In this document: positions 15,930 through 21,552 of the stretch, piece after piece
Position numbering within the stretch: position 1 is the first letter of the stretch
Layout of the letters: every line of letters starts with the position of its first letter
Origin: Spirochaetales bacterium UBA4629
GTDB lineage: Bacteria > Spirochaetota > Spirochaetia > Sphaerochaetales > Sphaerochaetaceae
Assembly (NCBI GenBank): GCA_002406055.1
Contig: DHMZ01000129.1
Location: 1 to 21,552, forward strand
Direction: 5' to 3'
Length of the DNA stretch: 21,552 nt
Translations under genes and position numbers: made by a program
The notes under the pieces: model-generated
The model's database searches: none
What the model was told of the DNA's origin: nothing
The model's input: only the letters and a program-made list of their open reading frames with translations

Positions 15930-16483
15930 TAGTAGTTGTTTCTGATGTTATAGATAAAGAAAGAGATTTTTGCTCCCATCTCTTTTGCTTCTATTGCATC
16001 TTTCTGCCCTATCCAATCAATTATTAAGCTCGATACTCCTCCAACAATAAAGACAAAGAAATCATCTTCTGTAATTATTGGAGAAGTTATACTTGTGTTA
16101 TGTAAACTGCCCTTTAGGCAGAGTTTAATAATTGTATTTAAAAATGTAATTCCTGTTTTGTCAGAAAAAAGAAGTGCAAAGAATTCTCTATTAACGGAAA
16201 TTGATTGCAAGAAATAAGTAATAACTTTTTGTGTTGTCTCTCCACCTTCTCTCAATTCTTCGATATCTGAAAGAAAATGGCTCAAATAATCTGCTTTTAC
16301 TTCATCAAAAATATCTTGAATAGTTGAATAATGAGAATAGAAAGTATTTCTATTTACTTCAGCTTTAGTACAAACCTCAGAAATACTTAGTTCATCAATC
16401 CCTTTTGTTTTGAGAAGTTCAACTACAGCTCTATGTAATTTATTTTTAGTCTTAATTACTCTGACATCTTGGCGTCTAGCCAT
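15926..16483 (-). CDS. TetR/AcrR family transcriptional regulator
   Basis: 185 residues. The N-terminal DNA-binding domain (about 8-55) has the typical helix-turn-helix ELSISEVCTKAEVNRNTFYSHY (about 31-52). The C-terminal ligand domain is shorter than average and resembles the group with a helical, hydrophobic C-terminus (SSLIIDWIG); its ligand is unknown. The start is ATG at 16483 with a G-rich stretch about eight bases upstream. A 17-base inverted repeat and a promoter-like pair lie directly upstream, suggesting autoregulation. It follows the transporter-LarA-aminotransferase cluster on the same strand after 169 bases and is the best local candidate to control it. The 3' end overlaps smpB by 4 bases, tail to tail. 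Confidence 0.9.
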   Translation of the reverse strand: MARRQDVRVIKTKNKLHRAVVELLKTKGIDELSISEVCTKAEVNRNTFYSHYSTIQDIFDEVKADYLSHFLSDIEELREGGETTQKVITYFLQSISVNREFFALLFSDKTGITFLNTIIKLCLKGSLHNTSITSPIITEDDFFVFIVGGVSSLIIDWIGQKDAIEAKEMGAKISFFIYNIRNNYY

Positions 16484-16493
16484 AAAAAATCCC

Positions 16494-16550
16494 CCACACT
16501 AAAAAAAGTAATTTAGATCCCCTGTTGTTATGCTACTTATTTTAGTGTGG
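16494..16550. repeat. 17-base inverted repeat upstream of tetR (candidate operator)
   Basis: Arms 16494-16510 and 16534-16550 are reverse complements at 16 of 17 positions, with a 23-base spacer. The arms are centred about 40 bases apart, close to four helix turns. One arm covers the candidate -10 of the tetR promoter; the other reaches the G-rich ribosome binding region. If the promoter is right, the transcript starts in the spacer, so the full hairpin could not form in that RNA and a protein-binding role is favoured. Confidence 0.65.
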
Positions 16551-16567
16551 AATAATTCAGTAGTAAA
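16539..16567 (-). promoter_or_regulatory. Likely tetR promoter
   Basis: TTTACT (16562-16567) and TAAAAT (16539-16544) on the minus strand, exactly 17 bases apart, with four and five matches of six. The -10 lies inside the upstream arm of the inverted repeat, so a protein bound there would block polymerase. Confidence 0.45.
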
Positions 16568-16624
16568 GAAAAAATATTTAATAAAAGAGATAAATGAAGC
16601 TTAAAATAAGTCTTTCGTTCCGTT

Positions 16625-16654
16625 TTTAACGTATTTTACTATATTTAACGCATT
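16625..16654. repeat. Two direct copies of an 11-base motif after the aminotransferase gene
   Basis: TTTAACGTATT (16625-16635) and TTTAACGCATT (16644-16654) differ at one base and are offset by 19 bases, about two helix turns. The second covers the aminotransferase stop codon. Possibly a protein site; possibly chance. Confidence 0.3.
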
Positions 16655-17834
16655 ATTTTAGATATTCATTCAACTTTGCCAATCTCTTTAAAGCTTCACT
16701 TAGCGTCTCATTGGATCTAGCAAAATGGAGTCTAATAAGATTATTAACAGGCTCTTTAAAGAAGCTTGAACCTGGAACTGCTGCCACATTAATAGTCTTA
16801 ATCATCCATTCGCAAAACTCTAAATCTGTCCATCCTTTAAAGAAAGGCTTATCTAGAAAGTCCTGTATATCAACTAAAACAAAATATGTTCCTTCAACTT
16901 TATTATGCTTTAGTCCTATCTTATCTAAGCCACTAAGAAAGTAATCTCTCTTTTCTGTATAAAGCTCTTTTAAATAAGAATAGTAGCTATCTGGTAAAGT
17001 GAGTCCGCTTACAGCTGCTTCTTGTAATGGAGCTGCTGCTCCTACTGTCAAGAAATCATGTACCTTCTTTGCGCCTTCAATTACAGATTCTGGTCCAATT
17101 AAATAACCGAGTCTCCATCCTGTTATTGAGTATGTTTTTGATAAAGAGCTACAGGTTATCGTATGATCAAACATTCCATCTAAAGAAGCCACTGCAGTAT
17201 GAACATATGGAGAATATATAATATGTTCATAAACTTCATCAGTAATAACAAACGCATCATATTTAAGTGCAAGCTTGCTAATGCTTTCTAGTTCTTCGCG
17301 GGAAAAGACCTTACCACATGGATTAGATGGATTACAGATGATGATTGCCTTTGCGCCCTCTTTAAAGCCCTTTTCTATAAGACCTAAATCAAAAGAATAG
17401 TTAGGCGGAACAAGAGGTACATAGATAGGTTCTGCACCAGAAAGAATTGCATCTGCGCCGTAGTTCTCATAGAAAGGAGAAAAGACAAGAACTTTATCTC
17501 CAGGATTGCAAACAGTCATCATGGCGCACATCATCGCTTCAGTTCCGCCACAAGTCACAACGATTTCGCTATCTGGATTAATCTTTCTTTTTATTGTCTT
17601 TTCGGCTTTCTTTGCTAAAGCTTGTCTAAAATTTTCAGCACCAAACGTAACAGAATATTGGTGAGGACCATTGTAAGCTACTCTTTCTAAGGCATCGAGT
17701 AGCTCCTTAGGAGGATCAAAATCAGGAAAGCCCTGAGAAAGATTAATGCAATTTGGACAAGCATCACTAAGTCTTGTCATACGTCTAATTACTGAATCTG
17801 TAAACTCTCCAACTCTTTTGCTTAGCTCTGCCAT
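16653..17834 (-). CDS. PLP-dependent class I/II aminotransferase
   Basis: 393 residues, standard for fold type I aminotransferases of the aspartate/kynurenine aminotransferase (I-alpha/gamma) group. Seen are INLSQGFPDFDPP (substrate loop), CGGTEAMM (PLP phosphate), NPSNPCGKVFSREEL, ITDEVYEHI (D199 contacting the pyridine nitrogen), the PLP lysine K233 in SSLSKTYSITGWRLGY, and a carboxylate-binding arginine in LIRLHFARSNE. It swaps the amino group between an amino acid and a 2-oxoacid in the cytoplasm; the substrate cannot be set from sequence alone. The ATG has AAAGGAG upstream inside the end of the larA-like gene, two bases after its stop. The context suggests it acts on the amino acid imported by the upstream ABC system. 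Confidence 0.92.
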   Translation of the reverse strand: MAELSKRVGEFTDSVIRRMTRLSDACPNCINLSQGFPDFDPPKELLDALERVAYNGPHQYSVTFGAENFRQALAKKAEKTIKRKINPDSEIVVTCGGTEAMMCAMMTVCNPGDKVLVFSPFYENYGADAILSGAEPIYVPLVPPNYSFDLGLIEKGFKEGAKAIIICNPSNPCGKVFSREELESISKLALKYDAFVITDEVYEHIIYSPYVHTAVASLDGMFDHTITCSSLSKTYSITGWRLGYLIGPESVIEGAKKVHDFLTVGAAAPLQEAAVSGLTLPDSYYSYLKELYTEKRDYFLSGLDKIGLKHNKVEGTYFVLVDIQDFLDKPFFKGWTDLEFCEWMIKTINVAAVPGSSFFKEPVNNLIRLHFARSNETLSEALKRLAKLNEYLK

Positions 17835-17836
17835 TT

Positions 17837-19120
17837 TTATTTCTCCTTTACTACTGGAAGTACCGTTGAACCATTTGGAATTATATAGATACTTTTTCCT
17901 TCTAAATTTGCATCTTTTAAAAGACTATTAATATTGCTATATGCCTTTATTCCCATAGGTTTTACTATCTCAGAATTAATTTTTGAATACATTAAAATAT
18001 TAAATCTTTTTGCTTGTTCACAATTGAGAAAAAATATATATCCACCAACAGTAAAATTTGATCTCAACTCTTCTTCAAAGTTTCCATTTACAAGATATTT
18101 TATCCAAGAAAAATAATCAGGGCTTCCTCCCCCATTCCTTCCTTCTAAAAAGAGAATGAGAGTTCCGCCATCTTTAAGAGAAGAGATAACATTATCTACA
18201 GCTTTTGTTCCTTGGTACAAAGATTCATCTTTAGGAAAGCCACCACAACTTGTTACAACGACATCGGCCTTCTTTTCAATTTCAACTGTGTAAATATTCC
18301 TTACTTCTTCTGTTGCTTTCTCCCAAGATTTTCTCCAATGACCTGAAATAATCTTTGTTAAATTAAATTCTGTGTCTGTCACAAGATTAATCATAAAGAG
18401 ATTTTTCATCATAGATGCAGCTTCTAGCATATCTTCATTTAATGGATTATCTACTAGAACTCCATTACCTATTTTACTATTTGTAATAAATTTAGCTCTA
18501 TCTAAAGAGTAGCTATGATTTGCTTTTATAGTTTCGAGTCCTGCAATACCAGGAAGAATGCTTTTTCTTCCACCTCCAAAGCCTGCCATAACATGGTAGG
18601 TAACAGCGCCAAGACAGATTACTAGATCAGCTTCTACTGCGTCTTTATTTATGTAGACTGGAGTATTAAAACTTGTAGTTCCTAAGTAGACAAGATTTTT
18701 ATCGTCTTTTGCATCATGATTAGATACCTTAACTGAAGAATAAACTTCTGGCGTAACTAGCTTCTTTAAATCCTCTACAGACCCACCTTTATGTGTTCCA
18801 TTTGCTATAATTATTTCTATATCATTTAAGCTTTTATTACATTTATCAACTAAGTATGAAATAATATGAGGAACAATTAAATCTTGTCTCATCCAAAACC
18901 TTGTCATATCACTAACAACAAGAACAATGCTCTTTACCTTTGATGCAATAATCTCAAGGCTATCAGAAGAAATAGGATTATCTAATGAAGAATAAAGCTC
19001 TTCTTTAATGTTGTTAATAGTCTTAGTTTTGTTACCATCAAGAATGGAAATAACTTGATTCTCTTCAAGCGGAAGAGAAACAACTCCATCTCCATATTTA
19101 AAACTATACTCTTTAATCAT
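17837..19120 (-). CDS. larA: LarA-family nickel-dependent 2-hydroxyacid racemase
   Basis: 427 residues, normal for LarA. All residues known from Lactobacillus plantarum LarA seem present: D71 and R74 in SDMTRFW, H110 in NGTHK, H176 in VTYHVMAG, the lysine that carries the nickel-pincer (NPN) cofactor K186 in GGGRKSILPG, H202 in NHSYS, and Q303/K306 in YQGTKAVDN. The enzyme should therefore be active and use a hydride-transfer mechanism at C2 of a hydroxyacid. Lactate is the founding substrate, but other LarA homologues act on malate, phenyllactate or 2-hydroxyglutarate, so the substrate is open and the symbol denotes family only. The start has AAAGG eight to nine bases upstream, 13 bases after the ATPase stop. 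The cofactor genes larB, larC and larE are not in the window. Confidence 0.9.
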   Translation of the reverse strand: MIKEYSFKYGDGVVSLPLEENQVISILDGNKTKTINNIKEELYSSLDNPISSDSLEIIASKVKSIVLVVSDMTRFWMRQDLIVPHIISYLVDKCNKSLNDIEIIIANGTHKGGSVEDLKKLVTPEVYSSVKVSNHDAKDDKNLVYLGTTSFNTPVYINKDAVEADLVICLGAVTYHVMAGFGGGRKSILPGIAGLETIKANHSYSLDRAKFITNSKIGNGVLVDNPLNEDMLEAASMMKNLFMINLVTDTEFNLTKIISGHWRKSWEKATEEVRNIYTVEIEKKADVVVTSCGGFPKDESLYQGTKAVDNVISSLKDGGTLILFLEGRNGGGSPDYFSWIKYLVNGNFEEELRSNFTVGGYIFFLNCEQAKRFNILMYSKINSEIVKPMGIKAYSNINSLLKDANLEGKSIYIIPNGSTVLPVVKEK

Positions 19121-19133
19121 AGCTCTGCCTTTA

Positions 19134-19871
19134 CTATAAAACCTTATTAAGAAAACTAATTAGTCTTGGACTTTTAGGAGAATTAAAGAAGTCAACATTA
19201 GATGCATCCTCTTCAATCTTTCCACCATCAATAAAAAGAACTCTAGAGCTTACTTCTCGAGCAAATCTCATCTCGTGTGTAACAATAATCATTGTCATGC
19301 CACTTGAAGCTAGGTTCTTCATTACATCTAATACTTCTCCAATCATCTCTGGATCTAGTGCACTTGTTGGCTCATCAAAAAGCATTACTTCTGGCTCCAT
19401 CATAAGAGAACGTACAATAGCAATTCTTTGCTTTTGTCCACCAGATAGTTCTGAAGGGTATGAGTTAATTTTATTTTCTAATCCAACTTTCTTGAGTAAT
19501 ATTATCGCCTTTTCTTCTGCTTCATCTTTCTTCATCTTCTTTATTTTAATCGGAGCTTTAATGAGATTCTTCATTACGTTCATATTGTTGAAAAGGTTAA
19601 ACTGCTGAAAGACCATCCCAATTCTTTGACGTTGCAGATTTAAGTCTGTTTTATTTGAGCACATATCTATTCCATCAAAGAAAACATGACCTGATGTTGG
19701 TTTTTCAAGTTGATTAATACATCTTAGAAATGTGCTTTTGCCACCACCTGATGGGCCTATAATCGATACAACTTGGTTTCTTTTAAAATCTGTAGATATT
19801 CCGTTAAGAACATTTACATGTCCAAAGCTTTTATAGAGATCTTTGACTTGAATAATTGTATTATCTAGCAT
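19134..19871 (-). CDS. Polar amino acid ABC transporter ATP-binding protein
   Basis: 245 residues, the usual length of GlnQ/HisP-type ATPases. Motifs are Walker A GPSGGGKST (39-47), the Q-loop at MVFQQFN (about 87-92), signature LSGGQKQR (142-149), Walker B VMLFDEP (162-168), the D-loop SALD and the switch histidine in IIVTHE (H199). It hydrolyses ATP at the inner face of the membrane to drive uptake. The ATG overlaps the end of the permease gene by 11 bases, with AAAGGATG as its ribosome binding site. The closest named families are GlnQ, ArtP and HisP; the amino acid cannot be assigned from this subunit. Confidence 0.95.
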   Translation of the reverse strand: MLDNTIIQVKDLYKSFGHVNVLNGISTDFKRNQVVSIIGPSGGGKSTFLRCINQLEKPTSGHVFFDGIDMCSNKTDLNLQRQRIGMVFQQFNLFNNMNVMKNLIKAPIKIKKMKKDEAEEKAIILLKKVGLENKINSYPSELSGGQKQRIAIVRSLMMEPEVMLFDEPTSALDPEMIGEVLDVMKNLASSGMTMIIVTHEMRFAREVSSRVLFIDGGKIEEDASNVDFFNSPKSPRLISFLNKVL

Positions 19872-20553
19872 GCTTCATCCTTTTCTCTAAAAATGAAATT
19901 AATCTTCCACCTGTAAATGTGAGAATAAAATACATGCAAGCAGCAATTGCAAGGCAAGGAAGACTTCTGTATGTAACGGCAATAACATCATTAGTTCTAA
20001 ACATTAAATCAGCTATTCCAATTACAGATACAATTGATGACTCTTTTATGACAGAAATAAACTCATTGCCTAATGCAGGAAGTATGTTCTTCACTGCCTG
20101 TGGAAGAACAACAATCGTCATCGATTCTCCATATTTAAAACCAATGCTTCTTGCAGCTTCTAGTTGCCCGCTATCTACTGCTTGAATGCCAGATCTAATT
20201 ATTTCTGCGACATAAGCACAGCTATTCATGCTCATTGCAACAATACCAGCCATAAATCTTGAAAAATTAGGTATAAATGAGATATCGGGAAAAGTAATGC
20301 CAATCATTGGTAGTCCATAGAAAATAAACATAAGCTGTACCATAAGAGGCGTTCCTCTTATAAACTCAATGTATGCACAGCTTATCCACTTAAGCGGCTT
20401 AATTTTGCTCATCCTCATTATAGCCATGAGAGTGCCAAAGAATACACCAATAACAACACTAGCAAAGGCAATTATAAGCGTATTTTTGACACCCTCTAGG
20501 AAGAATGGATAGTACTTTTCTAGAAGCAAGCCTATCTGGGTAAAAAAACTCAT
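19861..20553 (-). CDS. Polar amino acid ABC transporter permease (HisM/GlnP family)
   Basis: 230 residues with about five membrane segments. The first is at about residues 20-45 (ANTLIIAFASVVIGVFFGTLMA type, here TLIIAFASVVIGVFFG). The conserved IEFIRGTPLMVQLMFIFYGLP motif of the family is present, as is the EAA-like loop that docks the ATPase (EAARSIGFKYGESMTIVVLPQAVKNILPALGNEF). Only one permease gene is present, so it would act as a homodimer. The ATG follows the binding-protein stop by three bases, and the 3' end overlaps the ATPase gene. Confidence 0.95.
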   Translation of the reverse strand: MSFFTQIGLLLEKYYPFFLEGVKNTLIIAFASVVIGVFFGTLMAIMRMSKIKPLKWISCAYIEFIRGTPLMVQLMFIFYGLPMIGITFPDISFIPNFSRFMAGIVAMSMNSCAYVAEIIRSGIQAVDSGQLEAARSIGFKYGESMTIVVLPQAVKNILPALGNEFISVIKESSIVSVIGIADLMFRTNDVIAVTYRSLPCLAIAACMYFILTFTGGRLISFLEKRMKHAR

Positions 20554-20556
20554 TCT

Positions 20557-21372
20557 TTATAGTCCCATCTCTTTCTGTAAGAGAACAGCTTCTTCTTTAG
20601 CTTTTAAATAAGAACCATCGGCAAGTACTTGATCAAGAACCTTATTAACTGCCTCAACAAGATCGCTATTACCCTTCTTTATAACAACAGACTTACCAAA
20701 ACTTGCCTCTTTAGAGTCAAACTTATAGTCAGATTTAGCAAGCTTTCCACCACTTGTTTCTATAATGGACTCACCTACTGCGGCATCAACAACAAGACCT
20801 GCAATATTTCCGTTCTGAACTTCAAGTGCTAACTCTGGATACTTTGCAAGTTCAAATAATTCAGACTCAGTAAATACTTTCTTAATTAAAATTGACTGGA
20901 TTGTCCCTTTCTGCGCACCAATCTTTTTTCCCTTCAATGATTCTTTTGTTGAATATTTTTCTTTGTTCTCTGAAGCAACAACAAGATACTGTAAACTCTC
21001 TTCATAAATATTAGAGAAGTCAATTACTTCTGCTCTTTCTGGAGTATTAGTAAAAGCAGCAATACCTAAATCAACTTGTCCAGATTGAACTGCAGGAATA
21101 ATACCATCAAATGACATATCGACAATCTCTAGCTTTACACCAAGAGAAGATGCAATTTGTGAGGCAAGGAACATATCGCAACCAACTATATTGGCGTTAG
21201 CATCTTTAAACTCATATGGTGCATACTGTGCTTCCGTTGCAACTACAAGTTTTCCTGCTTTCTTTATTTTTTCTAATGCCGATGTAGTTTCACTTGATCC
21301 TCCAGCATATAGAAAAGAAGAAACTATCATAACAAGTACACAAACGATTAAAACCTTTAAACATTTTTTCAT
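20557..21372 (-). CDS. Amino acid ABC transporter substrate-binding protein (SBP_bac_3 family)
   Basis: 271 residues. A signal peptide (about 1-23, basic MKKCLK then a hydrophobic core) ends in FLYAGGSSE. There is no lipobox cysteine at the cleavage site, so it is probably cut by signal peptidase I and free in the periplasm. The family pattern is clear: GKLVVATEAQYAPYEF, CDMFLASQIASSLGVKLEIVDMSFDGIIPAVQSGQVDLGIAAFTNTPERAEVIDFS (given here as the segment from about residue 66), with the arginine that holds the ligand carboxylate in TPERAEVIDFS. The ligand is a polar amino acid by family but not specified. The start has AGGAG seven bases upstream. It is the first gene of the transporter-LarA-aminotransferase cluster. 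Confidence 0.94.
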   Translation of the reverse strand: MKKCLKVLIVCVLVMIVSSFLYAGGSSETTSALEKIKKAGKLVVATEAQYAPYEFKDANANIVGCDMFLASQIASSLGVKLEIVDMSFDGIIPAVQSGQVDLGIAAFTNTPERAEVIDFSNIYEESLQYLVVASENKEKYSTKESLKGKKIGAQKGTIQSILIKKVFTESELFELAKYPELALEVQNGNIAGLVVDAAVGESIIETSGGKLAKSDYKFDSKEASFGKSVVIKKGNSDLVEAVNKVLDQVLADGSYLKAKEEAVLLQKEMGL

Positions 21373-21552
21373 ATCAAAACTCCTAAATTTTTATTAACGA
21401 TGTTTTATGATATATAAAAAAAATAATCAATATGATTTTGTATAAATATTTAATATTTTTGCAAAATTATTCATTTCAACTTTAATAACACGCGAACAAT
21501 TAAGTATTAATTTTATTTTTAAATATTTATTCATAAATTCTAAAATGTATAA
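21373..21552 (-). promoter_or_regulatory. Upstream region of the transporter cluster
   Basis: 180 bases, extremely A/T rich, to the window edge, with no gene visible. The ribosome binding site AGGAG is at 21380-21384. Two weak promoter options on the minus strand are TTGATT (21425-21430) with TAAAAC (21402-21407) at 17 bases, and TTGCAA (21459-21464) with TACAAA (21437-21442) at 16 bases. A sequence similar to an ArgR box lies at 21520-21535 (TGAAT then ATTTA). None is secure in such composition. Confidence 0.35.

Noticed and set aside
16494..16550. Inverted repeat read as a terminator of the aminotransferase transcript
   Set aside because: The spacer is long (23 bases), the arms are A/T rich, and the following T run is separated by several G; an operator explains the position better.

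Overview
The window is AT-rich (about one-third G+C by eye) and gene-dense. It looks like chromosomal DNA of a diderm bacterium, most plausibly a spirochaete (Treponema/Sphaerochaeta-like). This is inferred from the envelope gene tamB, a periplasmic binding protein whose mature end begins AGGSSE, a lipoprotein with a relaxed lipobox, lepB close to smpB, TTG start codons, and genes that overlap or nearly touch. No rRNA, tRNA, insertion sequence, integrase or CRISPR array was seen.

Layout. (1) 1-5452, minus strand: the N-terminal part of a GT4 glycosyltransferase preceded by a 1521-residue TamB-like translocation protein. (2) 5520-6140, plus strand: thymidylate kinase with an unusual P-loop, overlapping queA tail to tail. 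(3) 6127-11773, minus strand: the DNA repair/tRNA group yebC-ruvC, then ruvA-ruvB-queA. A lipoprotein gene of unknown family with its own promoter and terminator sits between ruvC and ruvA and carries a nine-G tract that could switch it on and off. (4) 11869-13975, minus: lepB-hemW. (5) 14039-15929, plus, divergent from lepB: a membrane-anchored PEGA/SUMF1-like protein, then smpB. (6) 15926-21372, minus: reading from 21372, a polar amino acid ABC transporter (binding protein, permease, ATPase), a LarA-type nickel hydroxyacid racemase, a PLP aminotransferase and, after a gap with a striking inverted repeat, a TetR-family regulator.

How the genes work together. The transporter, LarA homologue and aminotransferase are packed with overlaps or gaps of 2-13 bases and probably form one transcript. 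A reasonable reading is uptake of an amino acid, transamination to a 2-oxoacid, and stereochemical interconversion of the matching 2-hydroxyacid. The oxoacid/hydroxyacid dehydrogenase and the NPN cofactor genes larB/C/E are not in the window. The TetR regulator is the obvious candidate controller and may regulate itself through the inverted repeat. The other genes are mostly housekeeping: Holliday junction processing (ruvABC), queuosine synthesis (queA), ribosome rescue (smpB), protein export (lepB) and envelope assembly (tamB).

The best leads are the possible phase-variable lipoprotein, the transporter-LarA-aminotransferase cluster with its TetR gene, the TetR inverted repeat, and the P-loop of the thymidylate kinase. 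I found no clearly new defence or mobile system.
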